From NCBI GenBank assembly GCA_947626615.1, contig CANQSW010000068.1, positions 1 to 7,526 of the forward strand: a stretch of DNA of 7,526 bases, read 5' to 3'. This DNA comes from an uncultured Peptococcaceae bacterium (GTDB lineage Bacteria; Bacillota; Dehalobacteriia; UBA4068; UBA4997). Shown piece after piece: positions 1 through 6,640 of the stretch (position 1 is its first letter; the number at the start of each line of letters is the position of its first letter). A model generated the notes under the pieces. That model ran no database searches. It was not told the origin of the DNA and was given only the letters and a program-made list of their open reading frames with translations. A program made the translations under genes and the position numbers.

Positions 1-643
1 CTGGCGCGACGAGATAAAGGGGGCGGCTCTGGTGGGCAACCCCGGCTGTTATCCCACCAGCGTGCAGCTGGCGCTGTACCCGCTCTTAAAAGCCGGGCTG
101 GCGGATCTTTCCCGCCCGGTGATCGCCGACTGCAAATCCGGCCTGACGGGCGCGGGCAGAAAGGCGCAGAAGCACCTGCTGTTCTGCGAGAGCAACGACA
201 GCATCAACGCCTACGGCGTGGCGAACCACCGCCACACGCCGGAGATCGAGCGGGGGCTTGGCCGTATGGCGGGCGAGCCGGCCAGCGTGCTTTTCACGCC
301 GCACCTGACGCCGATGAGCCGGGGTATTCTGGCGACGGTCTACGTGGCGTTGAAGCAGCCCACGGCGGAAAAGATTCTGCGCGAGCTTTATCAGACGGCG
401 TATGCGGACGAATACTTCGTGCGGGTGCTGCCGGAGGGCGTCTGGCCGCACACCAAATGGGTGGCGGGCAGCAACTTCTGCGATATCAACCTGAAGCTGG
501 ACGAGCGCACCGGCCTGCTGGTGCTTTCCTCGGCGATAGACAACATCGTGAAGGGCGCTTCCGGCCAGGCGGTGCAGAATCTGAACCTGATGTTTGGCCT
601 GCCCGAGACTATGGGCCTGGAGCAGCTGCCGATGATGCCGTAA
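1..643 (+). CDS. argC: N-acetyl-gamma-glutamyl-phosphate reductase, 3' part
   Basis: This is the C-terminal 213 residues of ArgC, which uses NADPH to reduce N-acetylglutamyl phosphate to N-acetylglutamate semialdehyde in the cytoplasm. The reading frame enters from the left edge (first full codon at base 2), so the N-terminal Rossmann NADP-binding part is missing. For a family of roughly 345 residues that is about 130 residues. The catalytic cysteine is seen in GNPGCYPT (codon 47-49). SGLTGAGRK follows, then the HRHTPEI motif (histidine codons 227-229 and 233-235) that carries the proposed general base, and FTPHLTPMSRGIL. The GTG at 32 is an internal valine codon just before the active site, not a start. 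The gene ends in TAA, 51 bases before argJ, with no terminator between, so it is probably the first or an early gene of the arg operon. Identity is firm from the motifs. Confidence 0.96.
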   Translation, partial: WRDEIKGAALVGNPGCYPTSVQLALYPLLKAGLADLSRPVIADCKSGLTGAGRKAQKHLLFCESNDSINAYGVANHRHTPEIERGLGRMAGEPASVLFTPHLTPMSRGILATVYVALKQPTAEKILRELYQTAYADEYFVRVLPEGVWPHTKWVAGSNFCDINLKLDERTGLLVLSSAIDNIVKGASGQAVQNLNLMFGLPETMGLEQLPMMP

Positions 644-682
644 ACGGCGGCAAAACATAGGCGCTAAATCATATTAAGAAAA

Positions 683-688
683 GAGAGG
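683..688 (+). promoter_or_regulatory. Ribosome binding site of argJ (fixes a TTG start)
   Basis: GAGAGG lies 6 bases upstream of the TTG at 695. An in-frame TAA at 665-667 closes the frame upstream and no ATG or GTG is available between it and the conserved N-terminus of ArgJ, so this site supports the rare TTG start. Confidence 0.75.
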
Positions 689-694
689 ATAATT

Positions 695-1939
695 TTGACG
701 GAACAAAATCGCTCCGCCGCCCTGCAAGAGCTGGACGGCGGCGTTACGGCGGCCCGGGGTTTTGCGGCTGCCGGTATCCATGCTGGTATCAAAAATAATT
801 CGGCCAAGCGCGACCTGGCGCTGCTGGTATCGGAGCGGCCGGCGGTGTGCGGCGGCGTTTTCACGCAGAATAAATTTGCCGCCGCCCCGGTGAAGTGGTG
901 CCGGCAGGTGGTGGCGGCGGGCCGGGTGCGGGCCGTTATCGTCAACAGCGGCAACGCCAACGCCTGCACGGGCAGCACGGGCGACGCGCACGCCAGGCAG
1001 ACGGCCGAGGCCGTGGGCCGGGCGCTGGCTATCCCGGCGGCGGAAGTGCTGGTTTGCAGCACCGGCGTTATCGGCGTGGAAATGCCGATACAGACCGTCG
1101 TGGACGGCGTGGCGGCCGTGGCTAAAGAGCTTTCGCCCGCCGGCGGGCGCGACGCGGCCGAGGCGATAATGACGACGGACACCTGCCTGAAGCAATGCGC
1201 CGTCACCTACGAATACGACGGCAAAACGATCACGGTGGGCGGCATGGCCAAGGGCAGCGGCATGATCCACCCGAACATGGCGACCATGCTCTGCTTCATC
1301 ACCACCGATCTGGCGATAGAGCAGCCCGCGCTGCAACAGGCCGTGCGCGAGGCGGCGGCGGCCACCTTCAACATGGTGACGGTGGACGGCGATACCTCCA
1401 CCAACGACACCATGCTGGTGCTGGCCAACGGCGCGGCGGGCAATTCCCCCGTTGCCGCCGGGGGCGAGGGTTATGCGGTGTTTCTGGCGGCGCTGACTTT
1501 TGTAGCGGCTCGGCTGGCCCGACTGATGGCCTATGACGGCGAGGGCGCGACTAAGCTGCTGGAATGTACGGTCTCCAGCGCGGCCACGCTCAAAGACGCG
1601 CGGCTGGCGGCTAAGGCCATAGTGGGCTCCAGTTTGGTGAAAGCGGCGTTTTACGGCGAAGACGCCAACTGGGGGCGCATCGTCTGCGCGGCGGGCTATT
1701 CCGGCGCGGCGTTCGACCCGGCCAAAGTGGATCTGCGGCTGGAGAGCGCGGCCGGCGGCATAGACCTGATGCGGCAGGGCGCGGGCTTGAAGTTCGACGA
1801 GGCGCTGGCGGCGCGGATATTGCACGAGCGCGAGATCAAGATATTGCTCTCGCTTGGCGGCGGCAGCGCGGCGGCCACCGCCTGGGGCTGCGACCTCAGC
1901 CACGCATACGTGAGCATCAACGCGGATTACCGCAGCTAA
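695..1939 (+). CDS. argJ: Glutamate N-acetyltransferase / ornithine acetyltransferase
   Basis: ArgJ transfers the acetyl group of N-acetylornithine to glutamate, giving ornithine and N-acetylglutamate, which makes the pathway cyclic. Some members also use acetyl-CoA. The 414-residue product has the full family length. It starts with GGVTAARGF, contains the VNSGNANACTG segment near residues 83-93, and carries the self-cleavage site KGSGMIHPNMATML, where the chain is cut between Ala196 and the nucleophile Thr197 (codon 1283-1285) to give alpha and beta chains. DGDTSTNDT (about 231-239), DGEGATK (281-287) and the C-terminal CDLSHAYVSINADY are also as expected. The start is TTG, forced by an upstream in-frame stop and supported by GAGAGG 6 bases away. 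The TTG start and the 51-base gap after argC could lower translation relative to its neighbours (inference). Whether it is mono- or bifunctional cannot be told from sequence alone. No argA is present in the window, which would fit bifunctionality but does not prove it. Confidence 0.97.
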   Translation: MTEQNRSAALQELDGGVTAARGFAAAGIHAGIKNNSAKRDLALLVSERPAVCGGVFTQNKFAAAPVKWCRQVVAAGRVRAVIVNSGNANACTGSTGDAHARQTAEAVGRALAIPAAEVLVCSTGVIGVEMPIQTVVDGVAAVAKELSPAGGRDAAEAIMTTDTCLKQCAVTYEYDGKTITVGGMAKGSGMIHPNMATMLCFITTDLAIEQPALQQAVREAAAATFNMVTVDGDTSTNDTMLVLANGAAGNSPVAAGGEGYAVFLAALTFVAARLARLMAYDGEGATKLLECTVSSAATLKDARLAAKAIVGSSLVKAAFYGEDANWGRIVCAAGYSGAAFDPAKVDLRLESAAGGIDLMRQGAGLKFDEALAARILHEREIKILLSLGGGSAAATAWGCDLSHAYVSINADYRS

Positions 1940-1968
1940 AAGTCGAAATGAAATTGGGAGAATAAGCG

Positions 1969-2835
1969 ATGAACGATTTTTCGGCTATCGACAAAGCCTC
2001 TATTTTGGTGGAGGCGCTGCCCTACATAAAGAAATTCCACGGCAAAACGGTGGTCATAAAATACGGCGGCAACGCCATGATCAACGAGGAGCTGAAAGAG
2101 GCCGTCTTAAAGGATATCGTGCTGATGCAGCTGGTGGGTATGCGGCCGGTGGTTGTCCACGGCGGCGGGCCGGATATCAACGATATGCTGGATAAGCTGG
2201 CGATAAAGTCGCAGTTCGTCAGCGGCCAGCGCGTCACCGACGCCGAGACGATGCGCGTGGTGGAAATGGTGCTTTCCGGCAAGGTGAACAGCAGCATCGT
2301 CAAATATCTGAACCAGAACGGCGGCGCGGCGGTGGGTCTTTCCGGCGCGGACGCCAACCTGCTGGTGGCGCACAAAAAGCAGGGCGAGGCGGATCTCGGT
2401 CTGGTGGGCGAGGTGGAGAGCGTCAACGTCGACCTCTTAAATTCCCTGCTGGATCAGGAATATATCCCCGTCATCTCCCCGGTGGCGATCGGCCGCCGCG
2501 GCGAGAGCTATAACGTCAACGCCGATCTGGCGGCGGGCGCGGTGGCGGCGGCGCTGAAGGCGGAAAAGCTGGTGCTGCTGACCGACGTGGAGGGGCTGTA
2601 CCGCGATTATAAGGACAAAAGCTCGCTGATCTCCGTGCTGCCGGTGCGGCTGGTGGAGGGCTTGAAGCGCGACGGCGTGATCGCCGGGGGTATGCTCCCG
2701 AAGATCGACTGCTGCGTCCACGCCGTGCAGAACGGCGTGAACACCGTGCATATTTTGGACGGCCGGGTGCTGCATTGCATTTTGCTGGAGATATTCACCC
2801 GCGAGGGTATCGGCACCATGGTGGTCAACAAATGA
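1969..2835 (+). CDS. argB: Acetylglutamate kinase
   Basis: ArgB phosphorylates the gamma-carboxylate of N-acetylglutamate with ATP, the committed and usually regulated step of the pathway. The 288-residue protein belongs to the amino acid kinase family. VIKYGGNAM (about 28-37) holds the phosphate-binding lysine and glycines, VVHGGGPDIN (62-71) binds the substrate, TDVEGLY (205-211) lies in the nucleotide region, and GGMLPKIDCCVHAV (240-253) and HCILLEIFTREGIGT (269-283) complete the C-lobe. About 26 residues (including SILVEALPYIKKFHGK) precede the first kinase strand. Such an N-terminal helix is known from arginine-inhibited hexameric enzymes (Thermotoga, Pseudomonas) and is absent from the arginine-insensitive E. 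coli dimer. I therefore infer feedback inhibition by arginine. The ATG is preceded by GGGAG at 1956-1960 with 8 bases of spacing. The gene follows argJ after 29 bases and shares its transcript. Confidence 0.97.
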   Translation: MNDFSAIDKASILVEALPYIKKFHGKTVVIKYGGNAMINEELKEAVLKDIVLMQLVGMRPVVVHGGGPDINDMLDKLAIKSQFVSGQRVTDAETMRVVEMVLSGKVNSSIVKYLNQNGGAAVGLSGADANLLVAHKKQGEADLGLVGEVESVNVDLLNSLLDQEYIPVISPVAIGRRGESYNVNADLAAGAVAAALKAEKLVLLTDVEGLYRDYKDKSSLISVLPVRLVEGLKRDGVIAGGMLPKIDCCVHAVQNGVNTVHILDGRVLHCILLEIFTREGIGTMVVNK

Positions 2836-2850
2836 CCCGGGCCGCGAAAA

Positions 2851-2856
2851 AAGGAG
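2851..2856 (+). promoter_or_regulatory. Ribosome binding site of argD (decides the start)
   Basis: AAGGAG, preceded by a run of A, stands 8 bases before the ATG at 2865. An in-frame ATG at 2832 overlaps the argB stop (ATGA), and a still earlier one lies at 2775 inside argB. Neither has a comparable site, so 2865 is preferred. Confidence 0.8.
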
Positions 2857-2864
2857 AAATTTCT

Positions 2865-4061
2865 ATGGATAACGCTGCGATAAAAGCCAAAGGCGAAAAA
2901 TACTGCATGAACGTGTTCAACCGCCTGCCTCTGGCGATGGTGCGGGGCGAGGGCGCGTACGTTTTCGACGCCGACGGCAACAAATATCTGGATTTTGTGG
3001 CGGGCATAGCCGTAAACGCGCTGGGCCACGCGCACCCCGCCGTGGCGCAGGCCATAAGCGAGCAGGCGGCGCGGCTGATACACGCCTCCAACCTCTATTG
3101 GCTGGAGCCGCAGGTGCGGCTGGCCGAGCTGCTGGTGGAAAATTCCGCCTTCGACAAGGTGTTCTTCGGTAACAGCGGCGCCGAGGCCAACGAGGGCGCG
3201 GTGAAGCTGGCCAGACGCTATGCCGCGTATAAAGAGCACCCGGAGCGCAAGGATATCGTCAGCATGAAGAAATCCTTCCACGGGCGCACGCTGCTGACGC
3301 TGACGGCCACCGGGCAGGATAAGATGCACCAGGGCTTCGAGCCGCTTGCCCCCGGCTTCAAATACGCGCAATACAACAACTTCGCCTCCGTGCAGGCGGC
3401 GGTGGACGATAACACCTGCGCCATTTTGCTAGAGCCTATCCAGGGCGAGGGCGGCGTTTATCCGGCCGACCCGGAATTTCTGCGGGCGGTGCGCCGCTTC
3501 TGCGACGAGCGCGATATCCTGCTGATCTACGATGAGGTGCAGACGGGCATGGGCCGCACGGGTCATCTTTTTGCCTATCAGGCCAGCGGCGTGGCCCCGG
3601 ATATCATCACGCTGGCCAAAGCGCTGGGCGGCGGGCTGCCGCTGGGCGCGTTTATGGCGACGGACAGGGTGGCGGCGGCCTTCAAGCCGGGCGACCACGG
3701 CTCCACCTTCGGCGGCAACCCCGTAGCCTGCGCGGCCGGGCTGGCCATGCTGCAGGAAATGCTGGCGCAGGATATCCCCGGCCAGGCGGCGGCCACCGGC
3801 GCTTATATCAAAGAGCGCCTGCAGGAGCTGACCGAAAAATTCCCCTGCCTGCTGGAGGTGCGGGGCAGCGGCCTGCTGCTGGGCCTGCAGCTTTCCGTTC
3901 CCGGCGCGGACATCGTGCGCAAGTGTCTGGAGCGCGGCCTGCTGATCAACTGCACGGCCGGCACGGTGCTGCGGTTTATCCCGCCGCTCAACATAACGCG
4001 GGCCGAGGCGGACGAATTTTTGCGGATATTGACTGAGGTTTTGGCGGAGGTGTGCGCATGA
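2865..4061 (+). CDS. argD: Acetylornithine aminotransferase
   Basis: ArgD is a pyridoxal-phosphate enzyme that converts N-acetylglutamate semialdehyde plus glutamate to N-acetylornithine and 2-oxoglutarate. In many bacteria it also serves as succinyldiaminopimelate aminotransferase for lysine synthesis. The 398-residue product is of normal length for this class III aminotransferase. FGNSGAEANEGA (101-112) binds the cofactor phosphate, FHGRT (138-142) stacks on the ring, IYDEVQTGMGRTG (221-233) includes Asp223, which contacts the pyridine nitrogen, and ITLAKALGGG (248-257) contains Lys252, the Schiff-base lysine. HGSTFGGNPVACAAG follows from about 278. The start at 2865 has a strong ribosome site; the longer ATG at 2832 would add 11 residues with no family resemblance that I can see. 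The stop overlaps the argF start by four bases (ATGA), which suggests translational coupling. GABA or ornithine aminotransferase is a less likely alternative given the arg context. Confidence 0.96.
   Translation: MDNAAIKAKGEKYCMNVFNRLPLAMVRGEGAYVFDADGNKYLDFVAGIAVNALGHAHPAVAQAISEQAARLIHASNLYWLEPQVRLAELLVENSAFDKVFFGNSGAEANEGAVKLARRYAAYKEHPERKDIVSMKKSFHGRTLLTLTATGQDKMHQGFEPLAPGFKYAQYNNFASVQAAVDDNTCAILLEPIQGEGGVYPADPEFLRAVRRFCDERDILLIYDEVQTGMGRTGHLFAYQASGVAPDIITLAKALGGGLPLGAFMATDRVAAAFKPGDHGSTFGGNPVACAAGLAMLQEMLAQDIPGQAAATGAYIKERLQELTEKFPCLLEVRGSGLLLGLQLSVPGADIVRKCLERGLLINCTAGTVLRFIPPLNITRAEADEFLRILTEVLAEVCA
4046..4050 (+). promoter_or_regulatory. Ribosome binding site of argF (decides the start)
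   Basis: GGAGG sits within the last codons of argD, 7 bases before the ATG at 4058. An in-frame GTG at 4052 is only one base from this site, too close to be used, so the ATG overlapping the argD stop is chosen. Confidence 0.75.
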
Positions 4062-5020
4062 CTGAACTGAAAAAGCTGAAAGACGACTACGCCGGGCGCG
4101 ATTTTCTCTCCCTGCTGGATTACACGACGGCGGATCTGACGTATTTTCTCGACGTGGCCGATCGCCTGAAGCGCGAGCATAAGGCGGGGCGTGAAACGCC
4201 GTATCTGAAAGGCAAAACAATGGGGCTTATCTTCGAGAAAAGCTCCACCCGCACCCGCGTTTCCTTTGAAAGCGGCATTTATTATCTGGGCGGGCAGGGG
4301 CTGTTCCTCTCCTCGCACGACCTGCAGATCGGCCGGGGCGAGCCGATCAAAGACACGGCGCGCGTACTTTCGCGTTTTCTGGACGGCCTGATGATCCGCA
4401 CGTTCAGCCACAGCGTCGTGGAGGAGCTGGCGGCCTACGCCGATATCCCGGTCATCAACGGGCTGACCGATCTGCTGCACCCCTGTCAGGTGCTGGCCGA
4501 CCTGCAAACGATACGCGAGCATAAGGGCCAGCTGGCCGGGCTGAAGCTGGCCTTTATCGGCGACGGCAACAACATGGCTCATTCCCTGCTAAACGGCGGG
4601 GCGCGCATGGGTATGCACGTCTGCTGCGCCTGCCCGGAGGGTTATCTGCCGGACGCTGGCGTGCTGGCAGGGGCCAGCGCCGCCGCCGAGCTTTCGGGCG
4701 GCAGCGTAGAGGTCGCGCAGGACCCTATGCAGGCGGCTGCGGACGCCGACGTTATCTACACCGATGTTTGGGCCTCCATGGGGCAGGAGGCGGAAAAGGC
4801 CGCGCGCGAGGCCGTGTTTGCCGGTATCTATCAGGTGAACGATAGCCTTATGGCGCAGGCGAAACCGGACGCCATGGTGCTGCACTGCCTGCCGGCTCAC
4901 CGCGGCGAGGAGATCACCGACGCGGTTTTTGAGGCGCACCCGGAGATTTTTGACGAGGCGGAGAACAGGTTGTACGCCCAAATGTCGATCATGTCTTTGT
5001 TGCTCCAGAAGCGACCATAG
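4058..5020 (+). CDS. argF: Ornithine carbamoyltransferase, anabolic
   Basis: ArgF joins carbamoyl phosphate to ornithine to give citrulline; the active enzyme is normally a trimer. The 320-residue protein has the carbamoyl-phosphate loop FEKSSTRTRVSFE (59-71), FSHSVVEELA from 116, HPCQVLAD (141-148), the ornithine-side DVWASMGQE (236-244) that tells OTCase from aspartate carbamoyltransferase, and HCLPAHRGEEI (276-286) with the catalytic Cys277. The ATG overlaps the argD stop in ATGA, so the two genes are probably translationally coupled. The body ends normally in ENRLYAQMSIMSLLL. The last few codons (CTC CAG AAG CGA CCA TAG) use triplets uncommon in the rest of this GC-biased gene, and they lie inside the left arm of a large palindrome. 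The final residues QKRP and the stop may therefore have been supplied by an inserted repeat (inference). The core fold is intact, so the enzyme should be active. Arginine-rich operon context argues for the biosynthetic rather than the arginine-deiminase role. Confidence 0.96.
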   Translation: MTELKKLKDDYAGRDFLSLLDYTTADLTYFLDVADRLKREHKAGRETPYLKGKTMGLIFEKSSTRTRVSFESGIYYLGGQGLFLSSHDLQIGRGEPIKDTARVLSRFLDGLMIRTFSHSVVEELAAYADIPVINGLTDLLHPCQVLADLQTIREHKGQLAGLKLAFIGDGNNMAHSLLNGGARMGMHVCCACPEGYLPDAGVLAGASAAAELSGGSVEVAQDPMQAAADADVIYTDVWASMGQEAEKAAREAVFAGIYQVNDSLMAQAKPDAMVLHCLPAHRGEEITDAVFEAHPEIFDEAENRLYAQMSIMSLLLQKRP

Positions 5021-5133
5021 CACATCATCTTTGGGCTTGTTGTCTGCTTAGCTTGGTCGGCGTACTATGAGTACGTCTCCCGCGCTACGCAGCCGAGCGC
5101 CCAAATCTGACGCACTCTGGCGCTTCTGGGGGC
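5002..5133. repeat. Large imperfect palindrome at the argF 3' end
   Basis: Folding this stretch on itself around base 5068 pairs base i with about 5136 minus (i minus 5000). By hand I count about 46 Watson-Crick and 4 G-T pairs across arms of roughly 65 bases, with a few bulges. The core is GGCGTACT (5059-5066) against AGTACGTC (5070-5077) with an ATG loop. Further out, CTGCTTAGC (5044-5052) faces GCTACGCAG (5084-5092) with one mismatch, TTTGGGC (5030-5036) faces GCCCAAA (5099-5105), and CCAGAAGCG (5005-5013) faces CGCTTCTGG (5121-5129) perfectly. The left arm includes the last argF codons and stop. No transposase and no obvious flanking target duplication are seen, and no T-run follows, so it is not a classical terminator. 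It may be a dispersed palindromic or MITE-like element, or a transcript-end stabiliser. The structure is certain; its role is not known. Confidence 0.75.
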
Positions 5134-5137
5134 TAGT

Positions 5138-5155
5138 GCTCAAGCGATTTTGAGC
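5138..5155. repeat. Small hairpin downstream of the palindrome
   Basis: GCTCAA (5138-5143) and TTGAGC (5150-5155) form a perfect 6-bp stem with the loop GCGATT; a T-G pair (5137, 5156) can extend it. No T-run follows, so I do not call it a terminator. It directly follows the large palindrome and may belong to the same element. Confidence 0.5.
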
Positions 5156-5204
5156 GGAAGTCCAACAGCCTCCCGTCCGTTGTGTCGCTGCTCTCTTTGC
5201 TTGT

Positions 5205-5237
5205 CGGCGCACGGCGGCGGCAACGCGCCGCTTGCCG
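5205..5237. repeat. Overlapping GC-rich inverted repeats upstream of argG promoter
   Basis: Two alternative 6-bp stems overlap here. CGGCGC (5205-5210) can pair with GCGCCG (5225-5230), or CGGCAA (5218-5223) with TTGCCG (5232-5237). They cannot both form. They lie just upstream of the argG -35 box. In a GC-rich genome such short repeats can arise by chance, so any regulatory role is speculative. Outside this and the neighbouring repeats I see no gene in the 5021-5252 stretch. Confidence 0.35.
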
Positions 5238-5252
5238 GGTTCAACAAAGGGC

Positions 5253-5281
5253 TTGGCAGCAGCGGCAAAATGTTTTATAAT
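5253..5281 (+). promoter_or_regulatory. sigma70/sigmaA-type promoter of argG
   Basis: TTGGCA (5253-5258, 5 of 6 to consensus) is separated by exactly 17 bases from TATAAT (5276-5281, 6 of 6). This AT-rich site stands out in a GC-rich region. Transcription would start near 5288, giving a leader of about 50 bases before argG. It implies that argG and the genes after it can be expressed independently of argCJBDF. Confidence 0.82.
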
Positions 5282-5289
5282 ATAGCTGA

Positions 5290-5310
5290 AAAAATTTGCC
5301 AAAAATTTTT
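5290..5310 (+). promoter_or_regulatory. AT-rich dyad in the argG leader, candidate regulator site
   Basis: AAAAATTT (5290-5297) and AAATTTTT (5303-5310) form a perfect 8-bp dyad with 5 bases between, at or just after the predicted transcription start. The size, AT content and position recall operators of the ArgR/AhrC arginine repressor, but the sequence is not a good match to the E. coli or B. subtilis ARG box as I know them. It could equally be an upstream element that keeps the leader unstructured. Treat as a candidate only. Confidence 0.3.
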
Positions 5311-5337
5311 ACATATCATTTTTAAGGAGCGAAAACC

Positions 5338-6609
5338 ATGACCACAAAAAAAGAAAAGGTCGTGCTGGCGTATTCCGGCGGCCTTGACACCTCTATCATC
5401 ATTCCGTGGCTGAAAGAAAACTACGGCTATGACGTTATCGCGATGAGCGCCGACGTCGGCCAGGGCGAGGAGCTTTCTCCTCTGAAAGAAAAGGCCATTA
5501 AGACCGGCGCGTCCAAGCTCTATATCGAGGATCTGCGCGACGAGTTCGTCACCGATTACATCTACCCGACGCTGAAGGCCGGCGCGGTCTATGAGGGCAA
5601 ATATCTGCTCGGCACTTCCTTTGCCCGGCCGCTGATCGCCCGCCGTCTGGTGGAGGTGGCCCGCAAGGAGGGCGCGGTGGCTATCGCGCACGGCGCTACC
5701 GGCAAAGGCAACGATCAGGTGCGTTTTGAGTCCGCCGTCAAGGCGTTGGCCCCCGACCTGAAGATCATCGCCCCCTGGCGCGAGTGGGATATACAATCGC
5801 GCGATCAGGCCATGGAATACGCCGCCGCGCACAACGTGCCGCTGGCCGTTACCAAAAAGAACAGCTATTCCATGGACCGCAACCTTTGGCATCTCAGCCA
5901 CGAGGGCCTCGATCTGGAAGACCCGGCCAACGAGCCGAAAAACGAAATGCTGCTGATCTGCACCCCGCCGGAGCAGGCCCCCGATACCCCCGATTACGTG
6001 GAGATCGAGTTCGCGCAGGGTATTCCCGTGCGGGTGGACGGCAAGGAGTTTGCGCCTGCCGCGCTGATGGCGTATCTGAACGATAAGGGCGCCAAAAACG
6101 GCGTTGGCCTCGTGGATATGGTGGAGAACCGTCTGGTCGGCATGAAGTCGCGCGGCGTCTACGAAACGCCCGGCGGCACGATCCTCTATTACGCGCACCA
6201 GAAGCTGGAGGAGCTGTGCCTCGACCGCGTGACCATGCACTATAAGGAGCAAATGGCGCTGCGTTATGCCGAGCTGGTCTACGACGGCGTGTGGTTCTCG
6301 CCGCTCCGCGAGGCTATGGACGCGTTCGTGGACAGCACCCAGCGCACCGTCTCCGGCAAAGTGCGGTTGAAGCTCTACAAGGGCAACATCTACGCGGCCG
6401 GGACGGAGAGCCCCTATTCTCTGTACAGCGAAGATTTCGCCACCTTTGGCGTCGACGACGTGTATAATCAGGCCGACGCGACCGGCTTTATCAATATTTT
6501 CGCTCTGCCGATGCGCGTGCGGGCCACGTTGTTCCCGCAGGCCGCCGAGGCGAGACTTACCGGCAACGAGCCGCAGCCCGTGGCCGTCGCCCCCGGTTAC
6601 GAGGACTGA
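5338..6609 (+). CDS. argG: Argininosuccinate synthase
   Basis: ArgG condenses citrulline and aspartate with ATP to give argininosuccinate, AMP and pyrophosphate. The 423-residue product is slightly long but within the family range. AYSGGLDTSIIIPWL (11-25) is the ATP-pyrophosphatase P-loop, HGATGKGNDQVRFE (118-131) binds aspartate and citrulline, and PWREW (146-150), NSYSMDRNLWHLSHEG (175-190) and LEDP (193-196) are all typical. The C-terminal YNQADATGFINIFALPMRVRA (from 376) forms the tetramerisation arm. The ATG is preceded by AAGGAG at 5324-5329 with 8 bases of spacing. The gene has its own strong promoter and is separated from argF by about 317 bases. argH, which often follows argG, is absent; the next gene is a DNA glycosylase 31 bases downstream with no terminator between. 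Confidence 0.98.
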   Translation: MTTKKEKVVLAYSGGLDTSIIIPWLKENYGYDVIAMSADVGQGEELSPLKEKAIKTGASKLYIEDLRDEFVTDYIYPTLKAGAVYEGKYLLGTSFARPLIARRLVEVARKEGAVAIAHGATGKGNDQVRFESAVKALAPDLKIIAPWREWDIQSRDQAMEYAAAHNVPLAVTKKNSYSMDRNLWHLSHEGLDLEDPANEPKNEMLLICTPPEQAPDTPDYVEIEFAQGIPVRVDGKEFAPAALMAYLNDKGAKNGVGLVDMVENRLVGMKSRGVYETPGGTILYYAHQKLEELCLDRVTMHYKEQMALRYAELVYDGVWFSPLREAMDAFVDSTQRTVSGKVRLKLYKGNIYAAGTESPYSLYSEDFATFGVDDVYNQADATGFINIFALPMRVRATLFPQAAEARLTGNEPQPVAVAPGYED

Positions 6610-6640
6610 GCCTTTTGGGCCGCAGACGGGAGGTTGCCCC

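Noticed and set aside
674..1903. Minus-strand open frame (409 codons) opposite argJ
   Set aside because: Antisense shadow of a fully conserved argJ; Arg/His/Gly-rich translation without recognisable domains.
2775..2864. Upstream starts for argD at 2775 or 2832
   Set aside because: The first lies within argB and neither has a ribosome site like the AAGGAG before 2865; the family length fits the 2865 start.
3429..4582. Minus-strand open frames opposite argD and argF
   Set aside because: Same codon-bias artefact; both + strand genes have complete catalytic motifs.
5002..5160. Rho-independent terminator after argF
   Set aside because: Strong stems are present but none is followed by a T-run on either strand.
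5048..5302. Minus-strand 84-codon frame in the argF-argG spacer
   Set aside because: It runs through the argG promoter and the palindrome, has no good ribosome site that I can see, and resembles no family.
5150..5341. Plus-strand 63-codon frame ending at the argG start
   Set aside because: It would start from a TTG inside a hairpin with no ribosome site, covers the argG promoter and ribosome site, and has no recognisable domain.
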